Source of the DNA: Zychaea mexicana
Lineage: Eukaryota; Mucoromycota; Mucoromycetes; Mucorales; Lichtheimiaceae
DNA length: 43,388 bases
Assembly (NCBI RefSeq): GCF_025766255.1
Contig: NW_026516877.1
Span: 1-43,388 of the forward strand
Direction of reading: 5' to 3'
Of the stretch, positions 9,401-20,110 are shown one piece after another. Made by a program: the position numbers and the translations under genes. Position 1 is the stretch's first letter. Each line of letters begins with the position of its first letter. The notes under the pieces are model-generated. The model ran no database searches. It was not told the origin of the DNA and was given only the letters and a program-made list of their open reading frames with translations.

Positions 9401-10841
9401 CATAGTGTAGTACTGCCACTATCTTCTTGCCTGAAGGATTAATAATCTATGCATGCTTCCTGGTTGGAAAATAATATACACAAAGGTTGAATAGATGTGC
9501 CAAAGCTACTAAAAGTAGCAGTCCTTTTAATTTGATCTCTTTGTTGTTTTGTGTGTGCAGGTGCACGTTGAGATCATGGTTATTACCACTATTGAGTATT
9601 TTGTTGAGATTTGACTTTTTGGATGCTTGCAGACCTTAGTGTTTAAGTTGTTTCGTGATCTTAATGAGATTTCAGCTCCTGGAACATAGACATTCAATTG
9701 CTTGTACGTGTCGTCCAATCTTGTCTCTGTCAAAGTAACCAGCTCAAGCTGTAATTCTTCATTGGTTTAAAAGTTTATCTTATTGGTGTAACTTGCAATT
9801 TTCATCATATCGCACTTTAATGTTCAACCAGAATGGAGAACGATTGGTGCGGTGCAATTTAGTGATGGGTACAGTGGTGATAAGTAAGAGTGCCATAAAA
9901 GTGAAGGTTTTAGGAAAATGGTAGATCAGACAGGTGAATTTGGAATGTTGGCAAAAGGAGATGCATTTAGGCATTTTGACATGGTTGGGAAGCTGCTCAT
10001 GCCATAGTTGGTTTCTGATTGGTTCGATTTTTTTATGCAGCAAAATGCAAATAGTACTCGCTTTCTTTTTTGATGTGAATTAGAATAAAAATATCAGTAC
10101 TTGCAATGAAAAACGAGAATTTAAAAAGAGTATAAATGATGAAAAAGAGTAGCTGCTACTCCAGAAGGTAAACACAGCAGTGAATGTTGGTGAAGGTAGA
10201 CACATCAGTACAATTCTGTAGTAGAATATCTTGTTGTCTTTACTGCTGCTATTAAATTTAGAGCCATTGATGGCTACTTAGAAGTTGTAGGTTACAGATT
10301 CAATTTCATATTTATTGTGGATGAAATAGAAAACTACTGATATGTATGATATTATTAAAATGACGCATTTTTGAAATGATACTCGTTTGTATATGCAGTG
10401 ATTTTCTGTGGTTGCGCAAAAGCGAAAATGCGCCTATCGCGTGCTTCGCAACGCGTTCTATACTTGATAACCCGTTGTGTGTTATGACACAGTATCAATG
10501 TCTTTTTTATCGACGTCCACCTGCCTCGCTTCGCTCGGCTGAAAGAACTACTACGCTGAGCTCCAGGTCTTTCAACGATTTGGATGTTTCCCAGGGGGTT
10601 CCCCACTGGACCCAACATCTCAAGCGTTCGAGACTAGATCAGAGTTTTGCTTTCTTATCCAGCACAAAATTAATGGCATCCACAGCCGATATTCAATTTT
10701 ATTTCTATATTCCTTATTGCAAGTTTAATTGCAAATACAAAGGGGAAGACAAACACGGAAAAGGAAATATGATGGACAGGCAGAACATCACATAAACTTC
10801 ATTTAATGTCCCCCTTCCTTTCCAATTGTTTTTCCCTTAAT
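9401..10841. other. Gene-free stretch with weak coding relics
   Basis: Composition is ordinary again. Short open pieces on the minus strand (about 9527-9733 and 9780-10043) and the plus strand (10376-10795) have no recognisable domain. The piece around 9790-9990 reads as interrupted codon-like sequence on plus (MFNQNGERLVRCNLV), suggesting a decayed gene. No promoter, RNA gene or terminal repeat was recognised. Confidence 0.4.
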
Positions 10842-10862
10842 CACTGTAGGAAAATTCTTGTG
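10842..10862 (+). repeat. Left 21-bp terminal inverted repeat of CACTA-like element
   Basis: Starts CACTGTAGGAAAATTC, has a perfect inverted match at 12335-12355, and is flanked by AAT. Confidence 0.9.
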
Positions 10863-11164
10863 GTTCTTGTGGATTTCTTGTGAATTTGGACCCCGCCGGC
10901 CTCATTCTTGTGGATTCTTGTGGATTTCTTGTAAATTTGTGACGTCTGTCACTGCCTGCTCTGGGTCGCCAATTTTTTTTGGTGGTTCTTGTGGATTCTT
11001 GTGGATTCTTGTGATTAAACAGTACTCTCTTGTTATAACCACCTGGTTTACCAGGGTGACAAATACTTTTATATTACCGCAAAAGTTTTTTTTCTTTCTT
11101 TTCTTCCCAAACACTAACCAAACACCTCCGAACGCTAACCTTAATCTCCTAAGTCTTCACTCGT

Positions 11165-11920
11165 ATGGAGCATCGTCTTATTAATGTAGAGACAAATCAA
11201 GCAGTCATTCTGGAGAAGCTCGACCAACTGCTAACGGCGTAGTCCCTAGTCGAGGTACCAGTTGTCGATGAAGCAGAACTTGCTGAGACGGTTTCCCTCA
11301 TTCCCCACCCAATGACTCTAAATGCCAAGGGAAGATGGTAAAGAAAGCGAGCAAGGATGATGTTGAGCGCCTTCTCCTTCAAGGCTACCACCATTTTGAA
11401 GGAGGTGCCTTGATCAAAGCCCAGACCGACATCAAGCACATTAGCGAACGTGTTGTGGTCGATCTGGTGAAAAGATTGCAGAATCGTGCTGACAACAGCG
11501 TGACCCACTACTTTGCTAAGCTACAAAGCAAAGATAGGCAACTGGGCTATTAGCCTTTTCATGAACCTGGCAAAAAAGCAGGGCATTGATTTTGCTGTCT
11601 GCCAGGGCCAGTGGGCAGCTCGCCATATCCTCTAGGAATGCTGGCATAACTACGGCAGATCCAGCAAGTCGAGAGCGGTTTCTAGGTATGATAACTACTA
11701 CACTAGAGCAACCACAATCAAATATATATTAACTATCAGGTAGACAACAAGAACCGGCTTCTGCTCTTCCTGTCTCTGCTTCTCTTCCTGCTTCTGCTTT
11801 TCTTCCTGTTTCCGCTTCTGCTTTTCTTCCTGCCCCTGCTCCTGCCCAGTTCACGCAGTCTACCAAACGACGCCGTACGACAAAGCGGCTCGGAGCTGCT
11901 CCCCCCCACAAAAATATACA
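11165..11920 (+). pseudogene. Broken ORF inside CACTA-like element
   Basis: A plus-strand start (MEHRLINVETNQAVILEKLD) is followed by a TAG after 25 codons. It continues in shifting frames: LAETVSLIPHPMTLNAKG, a piece at 11335-11553 (HISERVVVDLVKRLQNRADN), LAKKQGIDFAVCQGQWAARH, then a Ser/Ala/Pro-rich tail ending QSTKRRRTTKRLG. Several stops and frameshifts break it. The coiled start and basic tail suggest a DNA-associated protein, either the element's own accessory gene or a captured one. I do not recognise a family. Confidence 0.4.
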
Positions 11921-12160
11921 TAATTAAAAGGTAAGTTAAAGTATCAGAAAGTTGATTATTGTATAAACACACACACATACACGTATATATATAGCGAGAG
12001 TGTATGTGATATATATAGAGAGAGAAAGGGGTGGTTTTCATCTGTATACGCTCGACCAGTATTCCATCAATCAATAACCTTAGCTAGTATCATGTAATTG
12101 AATAAAGCTATTTTTTAAAATCTATATAATGAATATTCCACAAAAATGTTTTGTGATTTT

Positions 12161-12260
12161 CTTGTGAACGTGTGACCGCTTTGGTATTCCACAAAACGTT
12201 TTGTGGTTTTCTTGTGAACGTGTGACCGCTTTGATTTTCTTGTGAACGCGTGACCGCTTT
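12161..12260 (+). repeat. Three sub-terminal repeats in CACTA-like element
   Basis: Three copies of CTTGTGAACGYGTGACCGCT start at 12161, 12211 and 12239. The spacing is irregular (50 and 28 bases). Sub-terminal repeats are the usual transposase-binding sites of CACTA elements. Binding is inferred. Confidence 0.7.
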
Positions 12261-12334
12261 ATCGCTACTTTAAATTCACAAGAATCCACAAGAATTCTTG
12301 TCACTTTACTTAGTGTTTACAAGAATTTAAAATT

Positions 12335-12355
12335 CACAAGAATTTTCCTACAGTG
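12335..12355 (-). repeat. Right 21-bp terminal inverted repeat of CACTA-like element
   Basis: Minus-strand reading starts CACTGTAGGAAAATTC. It is followed on plus by AAT (12356-12358), matching the left flank. Confidence 0.9.
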
Positions 12356-12834
12356 AATATCTCTATTACACTTAGAAACAAAGCCAAACATAATTAGATG
12401 ACCGTATAGAAAGTGTATGAAAAGGAAGACTTGGAACACGTTATAGCTAACCTTGCATGATATCTCATGTTTGGGCAATAACATTCAAATTTATTGCGAT
12501 GGCAACCAACAACCAATAAAAAAATGTGTGACGGACAGACAGACAGGCAATCGAACACAACACCACGAAAGCTGTTGGATCGCTAAACGTTTTGCATTCA
12601 CTTGGCCTTAGCGCGTCAGGTTTTACATGCGTCCTTGCAGCACGTATCTATGCTCAGTTCATTCGCCCCCAATGGTTTTGCTATCCGAAAGCCGCTCAAA
12701 AAACACATGAAACTGCTCCAGGATACACAAGCCACCTGTCTACGCCGTATCTATGGTAGCTCCTCTCGCTCTTCATCAGTATCCGTCATTCAACACCTCG
12801 TCAACCTCCCAAATATGTCTTTGCGAATCGCGGT

Positions 12835-13250
12835 TGTTGTATCCAACATGATCAATAACACATATTCTTTAATCGGTCATTAACGATTGCTGTTATTTCC
12901 CTCATAACCTCACTTGTGCGGACATTTCTTTATTCATACACATCTTGGTGAAACACCGATCAGCTATGCTCAGGAAGAAGTTGTCATTATTGGGATCACG
13001 TAATTCACATTAGCTACTATCTGAGGCATTTACCCGGATGTATCTTTTACTCACGCATCATACATTACTTAATCCTATATGATTGATTTATAACATCAAT
13101 TCATTCGTTCAATGCACACGCTGTGGTAGTTGCCAAGGATAAGCCATTTCTTATAAATAGTGAGAACTTTTGTTATCTTAATAAACTAGTTTCAATTCCT
13201 TTCGGGTCTCGTTGACTTATTCTGTCTCTTTTGGTTTATTGGATATTACA
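12835..13250 (+). mobile_element. Solo LTR inserted in LINE
   Basis: 416-bp LTR with TG...CA ends (TGTTGTATCCAA ... TTGGATATTACA, a 12-bp inverted end with two mismatches), flanked on both sides by the 5-bp duplication GCGGT (12830-12834 and 13251-13255). Deleting it with one GCGGT restores LINE codons for RIAVLQA. A solo LTR normally arises by recombination between the two LTRs of a full element. It is about 97% identical to 1-409 by my count. There is no internal region and no coding sequence. Confidence 0.95.
13152..13160 (+). promoter_or_regulatory. TATA box inside solo LTR
   Basis: TATAAATAG is identical to the copy at 311-319. It may still act as a promoter reading rightward into the LINE 3' fragment; activity is not known. 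Confidence 0.45.
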
Positions 13251-13666
13251 GCGGTGCTTCAAGCCAAGTTCGTCAATCGTGGTCGATGGTTACCGCATGA
13301 CGCTCTACTGCCAATATTACTGTCACACCTACGCGGTACCCGCAGTAGTCGTTTCTCACAGCTAGAACAAACCATCCTTTGGAAACAGCTGCCCCCACAA
13401 ACAGAACCATATGACAAAAAGCAGCTACGTCGAGCAACCTGTGCTCTCGCCGATGTTCAGTTTCATGGCGCACGAGCTAGCACGCGCGCCAAACTTTTAC
13501 TTGCATGTCGCACAACACTCGGCGTTGGCTCTATTGTTTGGTTACCTATGACCCGCCACCAACGCAGTCGTCTACTTTGCTGGCGCCTAGGGTGGATGCC
13601 CAATGGACGTGCCGCTGCTATCTTGCCGCAACTGCCCAGAACACCGCACCTATCCCGCATGCATGT

Positions 13667-13759
13667 AATCCTCTGTCTCCAGGCACATGTCAGGCTCAAT
13701 CCTCTGTCTCCAGGCACATGTCAGGCTCAATCCTCTGTCTCCAGGCACATGTCAGGCTC
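13667..13759 (+). repeat. 31-bp tandem repeat, three copies, in LINE ORF2
   Basis: Three head-to-tail, identical copies of a 31-bp unit starting AATCCTCTGTCTCCAGGCAC. One copy keeps the LINE frame (HVILCLQAHVRLNTP). The two extra copies add 62 bp, which is not a multiple of three, and break the frame inside the C-terminal domain. This looks like local slippage or unequal exchange after insertion. Confidence 0.95.
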
Positions 13760-14390
13760 AATACTCCATCTATTGTGCTTGATCCAATATCGTTTGTTCT
13801 CTACTCGTTCCCAAAGGCACGACCAACCAACGCGTCCAAAAAGCAGTTTTGGAAGAACATGTGGCAGCAACTGACGACTCTGTTAGCGGATATCGACGCC
13901 CTTTGCCACGACGACGGTACAAGTAGGCCTAATCCCACAGTTCCTTCAACCATCAGTAACGACTTCATCATCTGGCTTGAGCACAACCCAAGAAATGCAG
14001 ATCCACCACAAACCTCCCCATCTCCTCTTTATTCTTCACCATAAGTTTCTTCTCTTTTCTTTCCTCCCATCTCTCTGTTTGCTTTGATTGCAAAAAAAAA
14101 AAAAAGAAAGAAAAAAACAAGATAGTTCCCCCCCTCTGTTCGTTATCTTGGAACGGATCCTCCCCTCTCTTTTCACACCGTGCTTCTATTACTTCTACTC
14201 TCTATTTGTAACTAGCACGCCCACCACACACTCCTGTTAGACCTTATACATCTTCTAGCTCATTTTCCCCCTCTGATTATGGGGTTTATTCACCAGTCGT
14301 TGAGATCGGGCTTTAGCGGATATGCGATTTGCGACGCGCTTGTATGGCCATTTATTATTTCTGTAAATAATAATAAAGTTGATATAAGAT

Positions 14391-15460
14391 TGATCCAGAT
14401 AGACAGGCAGACAGGGCGATTTTCATACTCCATATAGAACGCATAAAAAGGATGATCTCCCTCCTCATACTCGAAAGAACGTGAAGATAGCGATCGTAAA
14501 TAGTGCATTGCAGCCGGCGGAGGCAAATGTTTACATTTTGCACGTTTCGCTTTCCTTTTTTTCCTATGTTTCACAGCAGCGGGGCGCACACAGCAGCACA
14601 GAGACTGTTTTTGTCTACTTTATCAAAGACTATTACCATATGCTTTCAAAGCGAGGCAACTAGTCATGTATTACTCATAAGGAGTTGCAGCCATTTGTTT
14701 CATGAGAGCACATTTTCGCAATGACGAAATTATTTTTTTGAAAAAGGGATCAATAGAAACTGATGATGCACAAGGTATACTGTACTACGACATATGGATC
14801 TGGGCTCCCTGCTGTTGTATTATTGGCGCGAAGATATTTCATACTGCACATTCTAAGTTGGCGTCTCTACAGGTGCCGTCGATCTTTTGTGCTGTAGCTT
14901 GTATACGGCATACAGGAGCAGCTTAGCAGATTTATTATCGGGTAGATACTCTCAAGCTGTTATACAGGAGCCAAAGATGGATATCACTATCAAGAAGTGG
15001 CAGCAGTAATAAAAAATACGCTGCTAATCTTTAGCTGATCTCTCACATCAATCTCAAAGTCCATCATGAAGAAGGGGTACAGCACACCAGGAGACGAGAA
15101 AAGAAGAAAGACAAAGTGTGTTATGATTGTCTACAGTATGCTTTGACTTTATTACGAACGTTTGCTGCCATGGCTCTTTGACATGAGGAGCAACTAGTAG
15201 ACTACAGAATGATGTATATAAATGTTCAAGCAATCTACAAGAATTTTTAAAATAGTAGGCGAAACCTGTACCATATGGTGGCGAACACGAATATAACTAC
15301 ATACGGCAGCATTCTTCGCATAAGGATCAAATGCATGACCCACGCGTCATAGTTTGACTGACTCAAGATATTCTAGTGCTCGCTTGAGTATGTTTAAGGA
15401 ATGACGATTACTAAGTATTCACGTCCTCAAATGTTCTTTTTACTGGTAAATACAACAACA
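14391..15460. other. Gene-free stretch
   Basis: Only short, overlapping open frames with no recognisable domain and no consistent splice structure. No RNA gene or terminal repeat was recognised. Confidence 0.4.
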
Positions 15461-15462
15461 CC

Positions 15463-16063
15463 TTGGTTAAAAGTCGACCTTTCAAAAGTACACTCTTTCG
15501 TTTGCTTCTTTTCATTGGTTGCTCGGAGCTCTTTGAAAGCATTTGCTTCAGATGCCTCATTCCGCACTCCACAGTAACAACTCACTTGTTGGAAAAGATC
15601 CGATCAGAGGGCGCACCGTGTATAACTTATTTCTATATGGCAAACGTTATCGTTTTTAAAAACATTCGGCCGTTCGTGTCAGCTGGGATACTAGATAATC
15701 GGCTAATAATATTATTGCTTTATTCTGTTTTTTTAAGAAGAAGCGTGGTCATGTTGTGGTGGGTAACACGGGTTCTTCTGTTTGTTATTAACGGAGATAT
15801 TGACGCTCCGGGTAATGTGAATATGCTTTACCCGACGAGCCTATCATTATGCACGGTGTAACGTGGAAAGGGCTCGAAGCTACTGTACTAAAGAAGGCCA
15901 TCATAGTATCGCTTGCCACCGAATCAGCTTTCAACAAGCCAAAAAAAAAAAGAGTCCCCGTTCCATCACAGGCTCGGAATATCCAACCTTAGAAGAACTC
16001 TGCAACGAGACAAGCAACCAGAGCGTTGATGATGGCAACATTCTACGACTACTGATAATGTAA
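15463..16063 (+). pseudogene. Decayed coding relic, unknown protein
   Basis: A 132-codon open stretch (MVKSRPFKSTLFRLLLFIGC...) is followed in another frame by EPIIMHGVTWKGLEATVLKK and AIIVSLATESAFNKPKKKRV, then a stop. The second piece has the look of true coding sequence with a basic KPKKKRV cluster like a nuclear localisation signal. The first piece is hydrophobic and may be chance. No family is recognised. I read it as the remains of a gene broken by frameshifts. Confidence 0.3.
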
Positions 16064-16865
16064 TCCTGTAACACTATTCCATCACAAAGTGAGCCGTCTT
16101 TGGCTTAATGTGGAAAGTATGGTAGCTTAGATACAATCTAAAAATGAAGAACCACACTTTTCGCTTTTTGTGTAGTATTTCGAGCCTCCTTTCTCAAAAA
16201 AACATTCCACCCATGACTCAATGTTTCTTACCAAACATCTATCCACAGATCCATGATCTCTCATCAATTCCGGTTTATGGTGATCGTCTGCAATTTTCTG
16301 TGCACACTATGGCGTACGGTGCTGCGTGAATGATTGGATAGTTGTTGCGCGTTTGACCAGCATCAGATGCTGTACACGAGCATCTGCTGTCCGTCCCTCG
16401 TCAATGAACTTTCGCTCTCTCCACATCCCAAATATCTTTGCTTGTTTCTTTGTGGAAATATTTTAAACGATAAGCCATATAAAGGTGGCAGGATCGGCTA
16501 CTGCTTGTTTTCGCAACTCAGGTACCGCATCTGGTGACAGAGTCACGATATGGGCAAAAAGTAAAATATACAATAACGTCAGGAACCAGGGCTCAAGTTT
16601 GCCCTATTAAGCTAGTTTTGTATGTGTGGTCAACAATCACGCTTCGCGAAGTTACCAAGCCCAACTTCATACAACCATATCATCACGACAAGCTCAACTG
16701 TGTGTGGTGCATTGGAAAACTGTTCTACTCGCATGATATGCACGTTTTCCATAATACCAGCAAATAGCTGACATCAGTAGCGCGGTAAAATCAGCTTTAT
16801 TCGACACGAGATTTGAACGTGGCCAAAACAGTTGTTTACTGTATGTATCGCCATTGCTTTTTTTT
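16064..16865. other. Stretch with weak coding relics
   Basis: Short open pieces at 16144-16329 and 16534-16767 (TESRYGQKVKYTITSGT, KLNCVWCIGKLFYSHDMHVF) read like interrupted coding sequence, but stops separate them and no domain is recognised. No RNA genes are seen. Confidence 0.3.
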
Positions 16866-17345
16866 TCCTTCACCGTGCCAGCTCCGAATTTGTATCACCC
16901 CAAGTTGAACGCAGAACCCTCCGGTGTAACGATTAACATATACACAAACATTGGGTAAGATACAGTAATAGCGTGCTTGGTTGGCTTTTAGAAGGAAGAA
17001 AGCAGATGGTATAATAGAAGCGAACAACATGCTCCTTCCTTCTTTTCACGGACTCCCCTGCGCCCTGTCCGTTCTACAGCCCATTAACAAGAGAGAGAGA
17101 GAGAGAGAGATCGCATAGATAAGATGCGATAAGACGGATTGGCATAATCGACCATTAGATTATGTACACAGCACATTAGATACGGTGTGTTTGGTGCTTT
17201 TTTCTTTTCCTCCCCACATATTCCGTCAGCCCCTTGAAACGGAAAACTGGTTCGGGAAAATTTGCCACATTGGTACGCAGATAGGCAATCGTGAAGGAGA
17301 AAGTGGGGTGACCGAAGCCCTTTTCCGCTCCGATATACGGCAAAC
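16866..17345 (+). repeat. Diverged direct duplication, copy D1
   Basis: Aligns in the same orientation with 20111-20620. Shared blocks include GTATCACMCCAAGTTGARCG, CAGATGGTATAATA, CATAGATAAGATG, AGCCCCTTGAAACGGAAAAC and GGTACGCAGATAGGCAATCG. A GA microsatellite (17093-17111) lies inside this copy only. No intact ORF crosses it. It may be a decayed transposon or a segmental duplication of a gene's upstream region. Confidence 0.7.
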
Positions 17346-18680
17346 AGAAGATCTCATTGCTTCCTATGAATCAGTTCTGCAATGTACACGGTTGATCATC
17401 CATTTGTAGTTGCTCACTTCTTCCAGCTCAAGGGCCGTAGCAGCATCATTGATGTGTTATTTAATCCTCAACACGTCGACACGCTGGTGCAACCTGAATC
17501 GTCTTTTTCAAGTCAGTTTGAGTAAAAAGATTCTTAATGCACAGGTCTTCCTACTCAAAGGGTTAGGCACAACAGCAAAAGTATATGCTCAAACCACTTG
17601 CCCATTTATCAGATCCACTTCTGTGTACCATAATGGGCTGTCGTTGTCGTCCGTTGCGAAGGGTTAACTGTGGAAAAGTTTACATGTCAGGAATTGTTCT
17701 CCCAGCTCATGCGTGACCCCTTATCCGTTACCATATACAGGCCGGGTGATGCTCTAGAAAACATATTTTCTGTAGCTGGAAGAGAAACGGTTTCTGATGC
17801 CAAAGCATACACACACGTATCATCTCTATATTTTCCAAGTTATATAACATCAACAGATATTAGGATCATCTTTCGATTTGACCTTTGAATTCACCCAATC
17901 CTCTTCGCTTATACTGTTTGTTGGACTAAGATTGACTTGCTGATGAATACTGATAGAAAGTAGGTCCTGATTTTATCTCTATTTCTTTTGTACATCATCG
18001 ACAACACGTGGGCAAAGAGAAGACGAGCTTCAAAAGGCTCGTTTACAGGGCCCCGGCATTCATATACTCCTTGCTTATGACCAAATTATTGGATTTTTGA
18101 GTGAACTCATGAGAAGATGCGCTCGTAATGTCGATCGTAGAAATAAACAGCCACCTTTAACTTCACTCTCAAGTACCTCTCCCTCTGGAACACCGGTAAC
18201 TACGATGATATCTGAAGGAGGGTTTAGGCGATACACTACAAGATACGTGGATTCATATAACAGGAAGTGTTATTGATTCTTTTTTAGTTCTAAAAGTAGG
18301 ATCCAAATTATGTAGGTTCTTAAAGATTTATGTATACATTCATCCGAACACAATCTCCCAACTAGAATTTGCTGAGCTTCGTACCCGAATAAAAAGGAGA
18401 AAGGAACAATAGTTCAGTTTCTAATAAGGTCATGCATGACAATAGGATGACAATATAGCCTCTGAATTATGTTGGATCAGACCATAACAGAATAGTCTCA
18501 TACAATAGGACTCATTTACCAGGCATTTTTGGGGATTATCTTCATAAAGACGATGACATCCAAAACAACACCAATAATATCGCCTGCTAATTTAAAGTAG
18601 CCTTTACTTCCCTCGTCTATCGTTCTATAAACAAAGATTTCACAATCAAAAGTAATAGTTTCCATAAATAAAAAGGAGAC
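17346..18680. other. Relic-bearing gene-free stretch
   Basis: Plus-strand pieces read like broken coding sequence: FVVAHFFQLKGRSSIIDVLF (near 17395), LLKGLGTTAKVYAQTTCPF (near 17560) and LMRDPLSVTIYRPGDALENI with FSVAGRETVSDAKAY (17705-17810), in different frames and separated by stops. No family is recognised. 17890-18680 shows nothing. Confidence 0.35.
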
Positions 18681-18682
18681 GA

Positions 18683-19330
18683 GTGCCAAAGTTCAAAGAT
18701 CATATCTGTACGCCAATAGATGTTATACGACTAGCCACTGCCGCGGCCGAAGATGACTCACGCATCTCAGAGGTACTGCGGGTTCCTGATACCTATCACA
18801 ATGAACTGGATTTTACTGATCCAAGCCAAAAGATGTCTGTTATGGATCTCACAGTTTGCTACAGCTCGACGCATTGACACCAAAGTTGGCCAACAAGAAC
18901 ATCGCACCTGGCGTCGACAACGTACGGGAGATAGATCACAAGTATTTATAAAGATACGGCGGAGATACAATGTCCAACGCCAGCATCACATACTGCTTCG
19001 TAAAGCGTTCTTACTTGCATCGAGGCTTCAAGAGCATATGTCGACGGGTCATCCGTCGGCGGCATTATCACCTGCAACAAGGGCGCAGTGAAGAGATGTC
19101 TGCGCTAAGGTTCTTGTTTCCGACGAATGTTCATTGCGGCAATCCTCCTGTCGTATGGACAACCGTGCCCGCGTTGAAGAGCTTACTCAACTACAAAATG
19201 GGCGTATTCTTTGCAAGCTGATCGCCCCGTCTACTGGACGTCTGCACACAAGACATTTATGTCCACAACCTCATATTCGAAACCTCGCGAGATTTCTGCG
19301 TCCGACAAGTATAGCGCCCGCTACTTAACC
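18683..19330 (+). pseudogene. Decayed coding relic, unknown protein
   Basis: A 63-codon piece starting near 18683 (DVIRLATAAAEDDSRISEVL, then VPDTYHNELDFTDPSQKMSV) continues in other frames to about 19330 with stops in between, for example TCIEASRAYVDGSSVGGII near 19010. Charged, well-mixed residues suggest former coding sequence. No domain or family is recognised. Confidence 0.3.
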
Positions 19331-20110
19331 CGCACTACTGGCAGCTCTGTTGACCACGTATCTTGTCAATAAAGCGTATTGAGTGAAAGGACGATCACAG
19401 CACTCTTTTAGTACAGGCTCGGGAAGTTGGGTGGACTCCTACAAATGTCTGGAGCTTTAGCGATAGACGATGGCGCCGGTACATCCATTGAAGTAGATCA
19501 ATTTTTATATACAGAATATTTCCCTGTTCCATTGGATCAGCTATCATGTATACGTAACACGTACTGTAGCTCTTATATATGATCTCACAAGGCACTGGAA
19601 AATGCCCAGATAATTATGCTCATTGTTGATGAAGTTTTTGTCGAAAAAAGAACGTGGTCGAAAAATAAGGATTCACGCTTTTGTAGAATGAAGATATAAG
19701 GGCATATGATCGACCCAGAGTCAAGCTGTTTAGCAGAAGCAGTGAAGCGTTCTTTATAAGATTTTTTTGTATTTTTGTTTCTTATCAACTCGATAGATTA
19801 TGGAGTTTTAGATTAAGTTTATAAATATCCAGGATAATGAGTGAAATGAACGAGTGAACCAAGCTAGATGGATCGTTCAAGGTGAAGTACTTGTTATTAG
19901 GAGGACTTTTACATACAGCTTTGCCCGGTTTAACTTGTTGTCAAAGTAGGGATATTAGTATTGAGGATGAATAACAATGCTAGAAGGGGACAGCTTGCAG
20001 CTAATATAGCCTTACATTGCTGATGCACTTTATCCATTCAGCTCGATCCACTTCAACTCAACCCACTTGAAAGTTCTTTTGTGCTTGGAAGAAAAAGTCC
20101 TGTTCTCCTT
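19331..20110. other. Gene-free stretch
   Basis: No supported gene, RNA gene or repeat. Short minus-strand open frames (19395-19595 and 19585-19788) have no recognisable features. Confidence 0.4.

Larger units (their letters stand above)
10842..12355. mobile_element. CACTA-like (CMC/EnSpm) DNA transposon, non-autonomous
   Basis: Perfect 21-bp inverted ends (10842-10862 and 12335-12355) start CACTGTAGGAAAATTC on both strands. A 3-bp duplication AAT lies directly outside (10839-10841 and 12356-12358). Both sub-terminal zones carry many copies of TTCTTGTGRA. The right one also has three copies of a unit CTTGTGAACGYGTGACCGCT (starting at 12161, 12211 and 12239). CACTG ends, a 3-bp duplication and sub-terminal repeats are the marks of CACTA elements. 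Inside is only a broken coding relic (11165-11920), so the element is non-autonomous. No transposase is encoded. Confidence 0.85.
12566..14044 (+). pseudogene. LINE ORF2 C-terminal fragment (RT end and tail domain)
   Basis: Readable pieces in order are VGSLNVLHSLGLSASGF and AARIYAQFIRPQ, then (after a one-base shift in a C-run near 12670) NGFAIRKPLKKHMKLLQDTQ and MSLRIAV. There the solo LTR interrupts, and the frame resumes at 13254 with LQAKFVNRGRWLPHDALLP, SRLLCWRLGWMPNG and LSRMHVILCLQAH. Joining across the LTR minus one 5-bp duplication gives RIAVLQA in frame. The Cys pair usual for the tail zinc knuckle is readable only in another frame (CRNCP), so another shift lies near 13640. A 31-bp unit present three times (13667-13759) shifts the frame again. 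The last part, VLDPISFVLYSFPKARPTN to DFIIWLEHNP, is open to the stop at 14044. Confidence 0.85.
12560..14390 (+). mobile_element. 5'-truncated LINE (non-LTR retrotransposon), 3' end
   Basis: The sequence holds the C-terminal part of a LINE ORF2 followed by a 3' untranslated region. It ends near 14375-14390 in an AT-rich tail with short A/T-trinucleotide repeats (AATAATAATAAAG). Truncation at the 5' side and a simple-repeat tail are expected for target-primed reverse transcription. It is interrupted by a solo LTR (12835-13250). It matches the kind of element whose 5' half lies at 39720-43388, but the two pieces do not overlap, so membership of one family cannot be proven here. Confidence 0.85.

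Noticed and set aside
10530..10545. CCTGCCTCGCTTCGCTC shared with about 23759-23775 as a dispersed repeat
   Set aside because: The match is only about 15 bp with no extension on either side; it is likely chance.
13667..13759. Short regular repeats as a CRISPR array
   Set aside because: The three 31-bp units are directly adjacent with no spacers, lie in LINE coding sequence, and the DNA is eukaryotic.
14085..14125. A-run as the LINE 3' poly-A tail
   Set aside because: LINE-like 3' untranslated sequence continues for about 260 bp and ends in a better simple-repeat tail near 14385.
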